Shown here: in pieces, positions 48,390 to 60,539 of the stretch | Layout of the letters: each line of letters opens with the position of its first letter | Position numbering within the stretch: position 1 is the stretch's first letter | Position numbers and translations under genes: made by a program | Assembly (NCBI GenBank): GCA_964017045.1 | Contig: OZ024810.1 | Span: 18,161,204 to 18,225,203, forward strand | Direction: 5' to 3' | Source: Omphiscola glabra | Lineage: Eukaryota; Mollusca; Gastropoda; Lymnaeidae | DNA length: 64,000 nucleotides | Notes under the pieces: generated by a model | Databases searched by the model: none | Told to the model about the DNA's origin: nothing | The model's input: only the letters and a program-made list of their open reading frames with translations

Positions 48390-48825
48390 AATTCTCTCTC
48401 ACACACATTCTCTATCAAACACTTACTCTCTCACACACATTCTCTATAATACACTTACTCTCTCACACACATTCTCTCTCACACACATTATATATCAAAC
48501 ACTTACTCTCTCACACACATTCTCTATAATACACTTACTCTCTCACACACATTCTCTATAATACACTTACTCTCCCACACACATTCTCTATAATACACTT
48601 ACTCTCTCACACACATTCTCTATAATACACTTACTCTCTCACACACATTATCTATAATACACTTACTCTCTCACACACATTCTCTATCATACACTTACTC
48701 TCTCACACACATTCTCTATAATACACTTACTCTCCCACACACATTCTCTATAATACACTTACTCTCTCACACACATTCTCTATAATACACTTACTCTCCC
48801 ACACACATTCTCTATAATACACAAG
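48390..48825. repeat. 32-bp minisatellite
   Basis: About 13 copies of ACACTTACTCTCTCACACAC, ATTCTCTATAAT. Confidence 0.92.
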
Positions 48826-48964
48826 CCAGCCACCAGATTGACCTAAATACGAGCCGCTAGGTATCATTGGCCCTATATATTAGCTTCGTTTGTTTGTTTA
48901 GTCAGGGCGGGGACAAGACGTAGCACCGAAAAATTCCTGGACCAAAGCGTAGGGAAATTACCTT

Positions 48965-49592
48965 CCACCACCCTCATCCACCTCATCACCACCAGCCACC
49001 TTCATCACCACCAGCCACCCTCATCACCATCAGCCACCCTCATCAACACCAGCCACCCTCATCACCATCAGCCACCCTCATCAACACCAGCCACCTTCAT
49101 CACCATCAGCCACCCTCATCACCATCAGCCACCCTCATCAACGCCAGCCACCTCATCACCATTAGCCACCCTCATCACCATCAGCCACCCTCATCACCAT
49201 CAGCCACCCTCATCAACAGCAGCCCCCCTCATCACCACCAGCCACCCTCATCACCACCAGCCACCCTCATCACCACCAGCCACCCTCATCACCATCAGCC
49301 ACCCTCATCAACACCAGCCACCCTCATCAACACCAGCCACCCTCATCACCACCAGCCACCCTCATCACCACCAGCCACCCTCATCACCACCAGCCACCCT
49401 CATCACCACCAGCCACCCTCATCAACATCAGCCACCCTCATCAACACCAGCCACCCTCATCACCACCAGCCACCCTCATCACCACCAGCCACCCTCATCA
49501 CCACCAGCCACCATCATCACCACCAGCCACCCTCATCACCACCAGCCACCCTCATCACCACCAGCCACCCTCATCACCACCAGCCACCCTCG
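48965..49592. repeat. 19-bp C/A-rich minisatellite
   Basis: About 33 copies of CTCATCACCACCAGCCACC, with ATCACCATC and ATCAACACC variants. Strong strand asymmetry: almost no G on the plus strand. Confidence 0.93.
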
Positions 49593-49689
49593 TCTTGTTA
49601 AGAAAGTTAAGATTTCTCCCCATTAAATATGGTCCCAAAAAGAATACACAAAGATTTCTCCCCATTTTTGTTATATATGGATACATGAG

Positions 49690-50175
49690 TAAATAGATGA
49701 GTTTATGGCATGGCTAAATAGATGAGTGTATTGCTAAACACATGACTGTATGTGTAAATATATGAGTGCATGGCTAAATAGATGACTGTATGTCTAAATA
49801 GATGAGTGTATGGCTAACATATGGATATATGATTAAATATTTGGATGTATGATTAAATATTTGGATGTATGACTAAATATATGGATGCATGACTAAATAT
49901 CAGGATTGATGACTAATCACATGGATTTATGATTAAATATATGAATTTATTACATAATATCTGGATGTATGACTAGTCCCATGGATTTATGATTAAAGTT
50001 CTGGATGCATGACCTAATATCTGAATGCATGACCTAATATCTGGATGCATGACCTAATATCTGGATGCATGACCTAATATCTGGATGCATGACCTAATAT
50101 CTGGATGCTTGACCTAATATATGAATGCATGACCTAATATCTGGATGCATGACCTAATATCTGGATGTATGACAA
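49690..50175. repeat. 22-bp minisatellite, degenerate on the left
   Basis: About 20 copies of ATATCTGGATGCATGACCTA then AT; homogeneous at 50000-50175, strongly diverged towards 49690. Confidence 0.88.
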
Positions 50176-50639
50176 TGAGGCGTAATAATTATTTGACAAC
50201 TATCTATAAAAAAACACTGAATTTTCTAGACAGCTAATCGGTCAAAACAACAGGTAAACATTTTATCTCAGGCCAGCAAGTGAACTTTTTTGGGGGGTCT
50301 TTTTCGTAACATCCTTATATCAGAATGTGGCATTTACCTGGTTTATTTCAAGTCTTAGAAAATGTGATTTCTACTTAAAGTTTCCCGCACTCCTTGTCTA
50401 TTTATAGTTTAAAATAATAATTCATTAAAAAAACAAACAAAAAACAGCACACACACACACACCCAAAATGTGATGATTTTATCTTAAAAAATTAAGGACA
50501 TTAAACTCGAGTGTGAGTTAGAGAGTATCGAAAACAATAATGGGCTTGTTTTAAAACTTGTGAGGTTAGAGAGTTAAATTAGTCATCACTTGTTCGTGTA
50601 ACCGGTAGGTCTAAGCTATTTCGAAATCGCAATAGACCT

Positions 50640-50915
50640 TTTAGCCATTTGGAATTTAATGTTGAAAACAATAGACATTTTAGCCATTGGAGCTTAATTT
50701 TGAACAAAAATAGACCTTTTAGCCATTGGAGCTTAATGTTGAACAAAAATAGACCTTTTAGCCATTGGAGCTTAATGTTGAACAAAAATAGACCTTTTAG
50801 CCATTGGAGATTAATGTTGAACAAAAATAGACCTTTTAGCCATTGGAGCTTAATGTTGAACAAAAATAGACCTTTTAGCCATTGGAGCTTAATGTTGAAC
50901 AAAAATAGTAGATCT
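50640..50915. repeat. 39-bp minisatellite
   Basis: Seven copies of AGACCTTTTAGCCATTGGAG, CTTAATGTTGAACAAAAAT. Thirteen codons per unit, hence false ORFs on both strands. Confidence 0.92.
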
Positions 50916-51576
50916 TAGCCAAACTTCAGTTCGTACAAATGTCCTTCGTACAAATTCCAGTAACCGGCTTTAATCTGTGCTGACTTCCACAATCAAGGGG
51001 GATAAGGTGTTCAAACTCTACCCGGCTTTGTCCTCCCGATCTATTTTTAGAATACACTGTTCTCCCTTTTCAACTAATTAAATTGAATACAAAAAACTTC
51101 AGGCCGCTGAACCCATCTGTAATTAAGGCCCCTGCTGAACTCATCTGTAATTATGCCCCCTGGAAACAGCTGTGAAGGCCGTGCGTGTCTGGCGACGGAG
51201 ATCGCCTCTTAGACCAGCGGTTCTCAATCAATTCCGACTCACGGACCACTTTAATATCATTACTCTACATATTAAAATCACAACAACATAGTAGAAAAAG
51301 AAAACTTATATAGAAAAGTCACTGAGATGGCTTAACTTATTGTGTACATCTTTGCATATTTCCAAAACGTTTCAATGGTCTCAATCGAATGTACGCGTTT
51401 GCTCCATAAATCTCGAAGGGTTGTCCCAAAGTCCGTCTGAAATAGGTGCCATGTCTGTCTGAACAATGTCAAATGAATGTCTGAACAAGGTGTAAAGTCT
51501 GCCCGAACAAGGTGACACGTCTGTATGAACAAGAAGCAATTTATGTCCAAGCAAGATGCTCTGCCTGATAGACACA

Positions 51577-51740
51577 GACGCTGCCGATGTCCAAAACTCT
51601 GTCGACAAAGATACTTTTCATTTTGAAAGGAGAGAAGATGATAAGGCGAGGGAAATGCTTCAACGAATTCTCAACCGTTTCCCCAGACGGTTGCCGGTCA
51701 TTACCACACCACAACCATCCACTACGCCAGACTTAACTGT
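51577..51740 (+). CDS. Possible unrecognised exon (weak)
   Basis: A non-repetitive plus-strand open segment. After a weak acceptor (CTGCCTGATAG|ACACAG) it encodes TDAADVQNSVDKDTFHFERR, then EDDKAREMLQRILNRFPRRL, then PVITTPQPSTTPDLT, and it is followed by a consensus donor ACT|GTAAGAGC. The balanced composition and amphipathic KAREMLQRILNRF helix look protein-like, unlike the surrounding satellites. I recognise no family, no partner exons are seen, and a chance ORF remains quite possible. Confidence 0.25.
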
Positions 51741-51764
51741 AAGAGCTCAGACGTTTGTTTGGTA

Positions 51765-51935
51765 CCATCTTTAGTCAAGGAAACTGAGATGTACCATCTT
51801 TAGTCAAGGAAACTGAGATGTACCATCTTTAGTCAAGGGAACTGAGATGTACCATCTTTAGTCAAGGAAACTGAGATGTACAATCTTTAGTCAAGGAAAC
51901 TGAGATGTACCATCTTTAGTCAAGAAAGCATCTCA
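51765..51935. repeat. 29-bp minisatellite
   Basis: Nearly six copies of AACTGAGATGTACCATCTTT then AGTCAAGGA. Confidence 0.9.
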
Positions 51936-53240
51936 GTGTTCTCTCACTGGTACACTGGTCAACGAAACACCCGGAAGCCAACATGATTAACGTGTTAAAT
52001 GGACATACAATAATTTACATCCAACATTAGAGCGCATATAAACTGCCCCCCCCCCCCCCCCCCCGCTTTTGCGAACCCCCGGGGAGTGGGTTTCAACCAG
52101 TGTTCCGCGGCCCGTAGCTTCAGAACCGCCGCCTTAGACGACAGTGGTCTCCCTTTACCGGTAACGGCCTTAAACAAATTCCAGGCTTTCCTTTCCTTCC
52201 TCTTTTTTTTTTTAACAAAGTACAGGCACTGTTGCTATTTTTAGAGATGATGACAAATGTACATTGAAACACCCCCGCAAGGCAGCACGCTGGCATAACA
52301 TTCGGGATGACACTTGGCGCAACACTGCGACATCTGCCTGCCTCATCACCCTCTCCTGACCTAGTCCCACTTTCCAACAGTGTCTAATCCCGCCACCACC
52401 CCCTCCACACACACAGACCACCTTTCCTATTTAGTTTTTTCCAGTGCGGCGTAGTGCACAAGATCTTATTGAGTTATTTCGGTGCCACGGTGAAAATCGT
52501 TGCCAAAGTTCAAATAAGTGTGCAAGATAAGTGTTTAACGCCAAAACAATATTATTACCATAACTACCCCAGACCCCCAGCTATCTTATTCGCGTAAAAG
52601 GTGTAGATATTTTCACCTCACACTATCCCATCCAGATATTCCATGCGCATGTGATATCATTACATAACGGTCATAACGCCAAACATTTTCCCCATGATCC
52701 CATGCACACATGATATTATCCCCATAACCCAACTATCAGATTGTCAGCATTCTGCCAATCATAATAGACTACTATCAGAGCGCCATGTCTGACACGGTCT
52801 AGAGTTACACGCGGCTGTAATATTCACTGGCCTAGATTCCTAAACGGCCTGACATACGAATGTTCTTGACTCGTGGCAAATCTGCTGTACAGTTTTTTTT
52901 CACAAGTCTGCTCCAAGCCAGCTTGTAAACAGACCCCCCCCCCCACTTCTCCAACCTCCCCCCCCCAACACGCCTCTATACCGCCATATTGCTATGAGTT
53001 TGCATACTTCCCCAACACCTCAGGCGACCTTCAAAGAAATCACGGGGCCGTGAAATAGTATTATCTGTCTCAGCGATGTGTAGGGTTGGTAACAATAGTA
53101 CGTCTACTTAGTTAGCAGCCCCTTTTTCTGCTAAGTAAGGGAAATTTCCACTACACGTGTACGGCCTGGCGTGCGATAGATGTGTATGTGGGTTTGATCT
53201 ATTCGAACACAAAATATAAAATTTAAACGTTAAGAATAAA
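51936..53240. other. Unique sequence, nothing recognised
   Basis: C-runs at 52047-52064 and 52934-52968. Short plus- and minus-strand ORFs lack domains or splice context. Confidence 0.5.
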
Positions 53241-53436
53241 CAGTGGCGTAGGAAGGGAAGGGTGCGGAGGAGGCGGTCCATCCCGGGCGGTAACATTTTT
53301 CCTTTATTTGGAGGGGCGCCATCTTAGGCAAATGCAGCATTTTTTTCGTGGACTTGAAAGTGGGGGGGGGGGGGGAGTGTTTTCAGCAAAATTCTCGACC
53401 CGCCCCCGGGCGAAATTAACCCTGGCTACGCCACTG
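53241..53436. mobile_element. hAT-like MITE, CAGTGGCGTAG ends
   Basis: Begins CAGTGGCGTAGGAAGG and ends CCTGGCTACGCCACTG, with GC-rich arms and a G-run inside. No clear target duplication. Confidence 0.65.
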
Positions 53437-53694
53437 GGACCAATGCCTTCGTCGGCACAAGATCAACAGAATAATACATATTAACATCAATGAATCTGAA
53501 TCAAATGATGCTTGCTTATATATATATATATGTCCTACATACATGTACTACTATTAACAAGAGCAAAGAGAAGAATAGGAATAAGATCCTCGCGAAAACA
53601 AAAGATAAGAGGAACGTACCATATTAAAAACGAAAACAAAAGGGGAAAGACATTACAATTATGTTAATATTGTGAATTTGATCATTTGGCTTAC

Positions 53695-53985
53695 ACCATA
53701 TGGGGTCAACGTATCAAATTTTTGGATTAATTTGTTTTCCGTTCTCTGGTGCACTACTCGCATCAAACAATATATCCAGCAGACCCAAGTTTATGATATC
53801 ACATTGTGGCCAGCACCGTTGAAATGTTTCGAAACAGGAAAATAACTTGTTTAATTTGAGTTATACACGTGTTCGCTAAAGCGGTCTCCAAGGCGACCAC
53901 AAGTCTCCCCCTAAATAGCATTTTTCGCACTTTTAAAAAAGAAAGAATGATGTAAATGACGCTGCGAGAAATGCAAATAAAATCT
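53695..53985 (-). mobile_element. Penelope-like element GIY-YIG fragment (minus strand)
   Basis: Pieces in shifted frames: DFICISRSVIYIILS, then KKCEKCYLGETCGRLGDRFS leading to EHVYN, then PVSKHFNGAGHNVIS, then RTENKLIQKFDTLTPYGV. The order (FTCxSxxVIY, CxxCYVGET, GxRxxxH, HFN..GH, tail with WI..L.TL.P.G) is that of the GIY-YIG endonuclease of Penelope-like retroelements. Stops and frameshifts show it is inactive. The reverse transcriptase part is missing. Confidence 0.72.
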
Positions 53986-53992
53986 CTGGACA

Positions 53993-54092
53993 TATTCAGA
54001 GTCAAAGATGGTTTTACTTGCACAAGTCGCAACGTGGTGTACACAATCCTTTGTAAAAAAAAAATCGCAGAAAATGCCATGTAGGGGAGACA
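53993..54092 (+). mobile_element. Penelope-like GIY-YIG fragment (plus strand, head-to-head)
   Basis: The plus strand encodes FRVKDGFTCTSRNVVYTILC and then, one frame over, a remnant of CxxCHVGETG. This is the same N-terminal part of the GIY-YIG domain as in the minus-strand fragment next door, in opposite orientation, and it breaks off soon after GETG. Confidence 0.62.
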
Positions 54093-54552
54093 GGTGGAAA
54101 TTGTACACCTTATATTTATACCAGTGACAGTGATTTGTTCAAAGTAACTGTACCATGTAATTGTACCCGTTATACGCCAGTACTGTTGTCTCAAGGGTTT
54201 CGTTTGTCTTGCACACCCACAGACTGTATCCGGTTTCCACCAAGGTGTAACTAGGTCAAACCCGGACAATCTAACAGGCATGTTTGAAACGTTCTACGAC
54301 CTGTGACAAGTGACAAATGACAAAGTTTTACCCAAGGGCTTTACGCTATGAGGACAGACCCGTGGGCTTTGGGCAAACAGCGACTACATGCGCCCAGAGA
54401 GAACCATTAATTAAAATTTTAAAGTGGTGGTCTACTCGATACCACCATCCCGTATTTAGGGATCGATACCAAACTTAGATTAACGATGTGGTGGTATTAC
54501 CACTGGCAACACTTACTTTACCAATCTTTCCTATGTTAAGTATGCTCTATAC

Positions 54553-54741
54553 CAGTGGTCCGCAAACTCATTAGTCAGAAGAGCCCAAAAATCAGCAGCA
54601 GGACGATTTAAAAAAAATTGAGAGCCAAATTTATTTTCAAGAACCTTTCAAGAACCATGTTTTTCGGAGTCAAAACCGAGTTGTGGCCGACTGGCCGAGC
54701 TGCACTCAGGTCGCTAGAGAGCCGCGATTTGCCGACCACTG
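54553..54741 (-). mobile_element. hAT-like MITE, family B, copy 2
   Basis: 189 bp, CAGTGGTCCGCAAACTCATT to GCGATTTGCCGACCACTG, inverted relative to copy 1. Flanks CTCTATAC and TTCTATGT share the core TCTAT, a weak target duplication. Confidence 0.75.
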
Positions 54742-55224
54742 TTCTATGTAATCAGCTGTTCTGCATCTTTTGTTATTTATTTTAAAAAAAATTAAAATAA
54801 AGAATTGATTCCTGCAGAATATTTAATTCTACTTTCGTGTCGCATACGGAAGTAGATTTGTTTATTATTATTTGTAATTTTTAAAAAAATAAAAATAATT
54901 ATGAGACGATCCCTAACATGTCAGAAGTTTTATCGCAGTAAAATGAGTGAACTAAAAACATTTTTTTACAAGAATGTTTTTATGTGTCCAGTCAGAAGGA
55001 GTCCAAAGGTATCGTAATACAGAATGCACTGAAACCCATGGAGCGAGTGGATGGCTCAACTGTGCCGGGTTATAAGGAAAGGTGGTCAAAAGAAAGCACG
55101 GGCTACAAATGGGTGTGGAGTGGCCGAGTGGGTATGAAGCTCAAATCTGTTTTGAGTATGTCTTGTATGTGTGAACTCGTGTTTTCAAACATAACGTGGA
55201 CTCTTACGAGTAGAGGGTATAAGA

Positions 55225-55795
55225 GATGGCGTGGCAGGTTGTGTGGCAGGTGGTGTGGCAGGTGGTGTGGAAAGTGGTGTGGCAGGTGGTGTGGAAAGTG
55301 GTGTGGCAGGTGGTATGGAAAGTGGTGTGGCAGGTGATGTGGAAAGTGGTGTGACAGGTGATGTGGAAAGTGGTGTGGCAGGTGGTGTGGCAGGTGGTGT
55401 GGCAGGTGGTGTGGCAGGTGGTGTGGCAAGTGGTGTGGAAAGTGGTGTGGCAGGTGGTGTGGAAAGTGGTGTGGCAGGTGATGTGGAAAGTGGTGTGGCA
55501 GGTGATGTGGAAAGTGGTGTGGCAGGTGATGTGGAAAGTGGTGTGGCAGGTGGTGTGGAAAGTGGTGTTGCAAGTGGTGTGGCAAGTGGTGTGGCAGGTG
55601 GTGTGGAAAGTGGTGTGGCAGGTGGTGTGGCAGGTGGTGTGGCAGGTGGTGTGGGAATTGATGTGGCAAGTGGTGTGGAAAATTGTGTGGCAGGTGGTGT
55701 GGAAAGTGGTGTGGCAGGTGGTGTGGAAAGTGGTGTGGCAGGTGGTGTGGAAAGTGGTGTGGAAAGTGGTGTGGCAGTTGGTCTAGGAGGAATAG
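55225..55795. repeat. 12/24-bp GT-rich minisatellite
   Basis: About 47 copies of a 12-bp unit alternating GGTGTGGCAGGT and GGTGTGGAAAGT. The plus strand is almost free of C except in GGCA. ORFs on both strands (VAGGVESG repeats, PHHLPHHF repeats) are by-products. Confidence 0.94.
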
Positions 55796-55799
55796 GTGT

Positions 55800-56350
55800 T
55801 TAAATTTGGATGAAAAGTGGTGTTGAAGGTTGTATGATACGGGTGGGTGGTGGGGGTCGAGTGAAAGGTAAAGTTGAAAGGGTGAGAGGTAGGGTGGGAG
55901 GTGAGTTTAGAAATATGTCTGAAAGGTGGGGTGGGAGGTGGGTCAGAGGTGGGTTGTGAAGTTGGTGAAGTGGGTGGAAGGTAGCGGGTGGAGGGTGGGA
56001 GAAGGGTGAGAGTTTGGAGGGAGGAAGACAGGTGGGTGGGAGATGGTCGAGAGGGGAGATGACAGGTGGGGTTGGAGGTTGGTGAGACGTGAGATGATAG
56101 GTGGGTTGGCAGGTGGGATGACAGGTGGGGTGGTAAGTGAAATGATAGATTGTGTGAGATGTGAGAGGAGAACTGGGGTGGGAGGTGAAATGACAGATGG
56201 TGTGGGAGGCTGGTGAGAGATGAGATTAAGGGTGAGGCTGGAGGTGGGGGTGGAATGTTTTTGGAGGTGGGGGGAGAGGTGTGGCGTACGCTCCTGTGAC
56301 AGATGGGTTTGCAGATGGGTCAGAAGGTGTTTGAGAAGGTGGGGTGGATA
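55800..56350. repeat. Degenerate G-rich continuation of the 12-bp satellite
   Basis: GGTGGGAGGTGGG-type blocks without a strict period; probably an older, decayed part of the adjacent array. Confidence 0.6.
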
Positions 56351-57660
56351 ACACCCCGAACAATACCCCCCCCCCCCCCACCGTGAGAACGTGGGGGTCA
56401 CGCGCATCGACATCTAAACTGTTTACTGCTCACACTACAATCTTCAACACCAATAACCCGCTGAAATGTCTTCAAAGATAGGTCACCGATCACAGCCACG
56501 CGTTGTTGTCGGATGGTGCCGGTCTGTCAGTGATCAAGTCATTAGTACTTTCTACTTCATGACATTCCGTACCCACTATCGCACCTAGCGGCTGAGATTC
56601 CGGCACAGTCGACCGGCCAAGTACTTTTATTGAGAACACACTTCCCTAGTTTTTTTACTGGATCTGTTCGGGAATACCCGCGGCAAAAAACTTTATGTAA
56701 CTGTACACAGTACACCCCTCCACCCAAAAAAAAAACAACCTCCTCTCCTCCCCTATTTAATGCAAAATATAAAGCAATATATCAAGAAATATCGTCACGT
56801 AATAAATGGGCACAAATAAACGCAGAGACCCAGCTAGAGTGTTTGGCGCCCGGGGACGATATTCGCGCCCGGGGTCAAGATTCATTTTAAAGTGCCCCTT
56901 TTGTATTTTTTCAACCCCCAAACCCATTATTTTCATCAATAAAATAATATCAAAGCACATTTTGGCGCCCTTAACTAGCTGGCGCCCGGGGACATCTGCC
57001 CAACTTGCCCCCAAATCGCTACGCCTCTGAATAAACGTACATTGTTCCCCCTCCCCAGGGCCTCTTTGCGCTCAGAGTTTAGAAATGGCTGCACTAACTG
57101 AAGTTCTTTAACGGCTCTAAAAAAACACGTACTTTTTCTGTCCCTGGTATATGCAATTGCGTGTCTTAAAATCAGTTTCATATCTATAGGTGAGGGGTGG
57201 GATGTAGATATATATATATATATATTATTTTAGAACCTTCCACGCTTATGAGAACAAACTGATCCCTCAAAGTGAAAGCGAACCAAGTACCGTATCATCC
57301 ACTCGTACAGTACGCGGATTATTTCTCTGAATGGACCCTGTCTCCCGGAGTCAAGTGATAGAGGTCCCACCATCTGGTGAGCTCCGAGCCGCTTCAAACG
57401 GACTTTTGATGCCCCTCAAGGAACCAAAGTGGTGTGTGGCGGGCGAGCGGGGCGTGGTGGGCACCAGGCATCGTCGGGATAACAGTATTTAATAACAACA
57501 ATCACTTCCGGCTACGTCAAGAGCAATCGGACAGGAAATGGCTCAGGGAAATAAGCGAAACAAAGAGGGAAAACACGCGCGTACACACACACAGGCTGCT
57601 GCTGCTGCAGGGGTTAATTCAAGGCCAACACACCGTATTATTGCCACTGGCAGTGGAGGT
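56351..57660. other. Unique sequence with possible MITE debris
   Basis: GGCGCCCGGGG blocks at 56850-57000 and an ATCGCTACGCCTCTG end near 57014-57028 resemble fragments of the CAGTGGCGTAG family. No gene recognised. Confidence 0.4.
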
Positions 57661-57664
57661 ATTA

Positions 57665-58045
57665 AAGTGTCATTACCAAATGGAGTTGGGGGATATAGTG
57701 TCATTACCACATGGAGTTGGGGATATAGTGTCAATACCACATGGAGTTTGGGATATAGTGTCAATAGCACATGCAATGGGGATATCGTGTCAATACCACA
57801 TGGAGTATGGGATATAGTGTCAATACTGTCAATACCACATGGAATGGGGATATCGTGTCATTACCACATGGAGTAGGGGATATAGTGTCATTACCACATG
57901 GAATGGGGATATAGTGTTATTACCACATGGAATGGGGATATAGTGTCATTACCACATGGAGTGGGGGATATAGTGACATTACCACATAGAGTGGGGGATA
58001 TAGTGTCATTACCACATGGAGTGGAGGATATGCCCATTACCACAG
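57665..58045. repeat. ~30-bp minisatellite
   Basis: About 13 copies of GATATAGTGTCATTACCACA then TGGAGTGGGG, with length variants. Confidence 0.9.
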
Positions 58046-58101
58046 AAGTTAATAAAATAAGGTGTCACTAAACCAGTGGGTCCCATTGTAACACGACGAG
58101 T

Positions 58102-58222
58102 CAATTAATGATAGTCACATAATGATAGTCACATAATGATAGTCACATAATGATAGTCACATAATGATAGTCACATAATGATAGTCACATAATGATAGTC
58201 ACATAATGATAGTCACATAACA
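58102..58222. repeat. 14-bp minisatellite
   Basis: Eight to nine perfect copies of TGATAGTCACATAA. Confidence 0.92.
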
Positions 58223-58329
58223 CGTGTCACGTAATGACACAAATTTCATGTCATAATATCAGTGCAGTTTTTTTAATTATAATCTACGACGATATAAGAG
58301 TGTTTTCGAAGATGATTCTAAGTGCCGAA

Positions 58330-58640
58330 CCGTGCCCTAATGCCAAACTATGCCCTAGCACTGACCCGTGCCTTACTCCCAACCTGTGCCCTAATGCCAA
58401 ACTATGCCCTAGCACTGACCCATGCTTTACTCCCAACCTGTGCCCTAATGCCAAACTATGCCCTAGCACTGACCCGTGCCTTACTCCCAACCTGTGCCCT
58501 AATGCCAAACTATGCCCTAGCACTGACCCATGCTTTACTCCCAGCCTGTGCCCTAATGCCAAACTATGCCCTAGCACTGACGCGTGCCTTACTCCCAACC
58601 TGGCCATAATGCCAAACTAAGCCTTAGTTCTGACCAATGC
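58330..58640. repeat. 54-bp minisatellite
   Basis: Five copies of a unit containing AACCTGTGCCCTAATGCCAA, ACTATGCCCTAGCACTGACC, then (C/G)TGC(C/T)TTACTCCC. Open on both strands because 54 is a multiple of three. Confidence 0.92.
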
Positions 58641-59239
58641 CCTACTCCAAACCTGTGCGCTAGTGGCAACCCGCGCCCTAGTCCCAACCTGCGCCCTGTC
58701 CCAGCTGGCCCACCCAATGGAACCGGCAGATCCGTGATAGCGCCTGGTTCCAGAGTCACGTGGTACCACTCCAATGTTTGATGCCACACGACTGTTGTCT
58801 ACATTCTTCCACGTTATGGCTTTACCGGGCCACCCCTGACCTTTTGACCTTCCAGTTGAGCACGGCGCAATTAGCTTTCGTTATCGTCCATCCTTGGGGT
58901 GAGGGCGCAGGGTGGGTTGTCGGGGCGCTTGTTTAAGGAAAAGGAGTTAGGGCGTCAGAGAGGTCAGTTGGGAGTAAGGAGGGAGAGAGTGGAAGAGAAC
59001 TGGCGTAGGGAAGGAAGGAAATTGTGCTAAAAGCAGAATAAGTACGTTGGGTTGGTGGTGGCTAAAATATTAGATGCTTCAAGTTCCTGTTGGAACAGGT
59101 TCCGTACACAGGGTTCGGGGGGTCAGGGGTCAGATTTTGTGTACACACAGTTATGGGGGTCAGAGGTTGTATCCGTAATCTGATTCGAAATTTCAGGGCT
59201 GGTCATCACAGGACAGAACTGACAAACATTTAGAGCAGA

Positions 59240-59482
59240 CAGTAGAGTAGAGATGGAAAGCACACATAGAATAGAGATGGGAAGCACACATAGGATAGAG
59301 ATGGGAAGCACACATAGGATAGAGATGGGAAGCACACATAGAATAGAAATGGGAAGCACACATAGAGTAGAAATGGGAAGCACACATAGAGTAGAAATGG
59401 GAAGCACACAGAGAATAGAGATGGGAAGCACACATAGAATAGAGATGGGAAGCACACATAGCATAGAGATGGGAAGCGGACC
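59240..59482. repeat. 24-bp minisatellite
   Basis: Ten copies of ATAGAGATGGGAAGCACACA then TAGA or TAGG. Confidence 0.92.
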
Positions 59483-59514
59483 GAACACGTCAAACCCGAA
59501 CCTTGCTGACCACT

Positions 59515-59755
59515 GAACTGGAACTTCAACGTCACTGAGTACGAACCAACCCGAACTTCAACGTCACTGAGTACGAACCCACCCGAAATTCAACGTCACT
59601 GAGTACGAACCAACCCGAACTTCAACGTCACTGAGTACAAACCAACCCGAACTTCAACGTCACTGAGTACAAACCAACCCGAACTTCAACGTCACTGAGT
59701 ACGAACCAACCCGAACTTCAACGTCACTGAGTACGAACCAACCCGAACGAACCTT
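59515..59755. repeat. 32-bp minisatellite
   Basis: About seven copies of GAACCAACCCGAACTTCAAC, GTCACTGAGTAC. Confidence 0.92.
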
Positions 59756-59988
59756 TCGAAAATTGATTAGAGCAGCAATGTTGTTGTTGTGTTTTTTTTA
59801 CGAATGTTGCACATCTACAACCCTATGTCAGTAACGATGATACCGCAAAGAAAAACTAGAAAACCCAATTTCAACACGATTTTGTTGTTGTAAACCAAAT
59901 TGATCTCTTTTTAAAAAAAAATCAACCCTTACCCACCTGTCACCCGCCAACATCCTATCGCGGGTATAAGGGTTGGTTTTTACAAATG

Positions 59989-60531
59989 CAGTGGTCGGCG
60001 AAGCGCGGCTCGCGAGTGCGGCTCGGCCAGTCGGCCATAAATCGGTTTCTACTTCGAAAGACGTGGTTCTTGACAGGTTCTTGAAAATAAATTTGGCTTT
60101 TAAAAATTGTTTTAATCGTCCTGCTGCTGATGTTTGACTCTTTTGACTAATGAGTTTTCCGACCACTTTTGACTAATGAGTTTGCCGACCACTTTTGACT
60201 CATGACTTTTCCGACCACTTTTGACTAATGAGTTTTCCGACCACTTTTGACAAATGAGTTTTCCGACCACTTTTGACTAATGAGTTTGCCGACCACTGTT
60301 GACTAATGAGTTTTCCGACCACTTTTGACTAATGAGTTTGCCAACCACTTTTGACTAATGAGTTTTCCGACCACTTTTGACTAATGAGTTTGCCGACCAC
60401 TTTTGACTAATGAGTTTTCAAACACTTTTAACTAATGAGTTTTCCGACCACTTTTGACTAATGAGTTTTCCGACCACTTTTGACTCATGGGTTTTCCGAC
60501 CACTTTTGACTAATGAGTTTGCCGACCACTG
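59989..60531 (+). mobile_element. hAT-like MITE, family B, copy 3, with amplified 3' end
   Basis: Starts CAGTGGTCGGCGAAGCGCGG like copy 1 and ends GCCGACCACTG. Between 60139 and 60531 the last 26 bp of the element (TTTTGACTAATGAGTTTTCC then GACCAC) are repeated about 15 times. Flanks TACAAATG (59981-59988) and TGCCAATG (60532-60539) match 6 of 8, so the array lies inside the inserted element. Confidence 0.78.
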
Positions 60532-60539
60532 TGCCAATG

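Noticed and set aside
55103..55803. Gly/Val-rich and His/Pro-rich ORFs of nearly 190 codons
   Set aside because: By-products of the 12-bp GT-rich satellite. The His-Pro repeat looks like a metal-binding protein but has no independent support.
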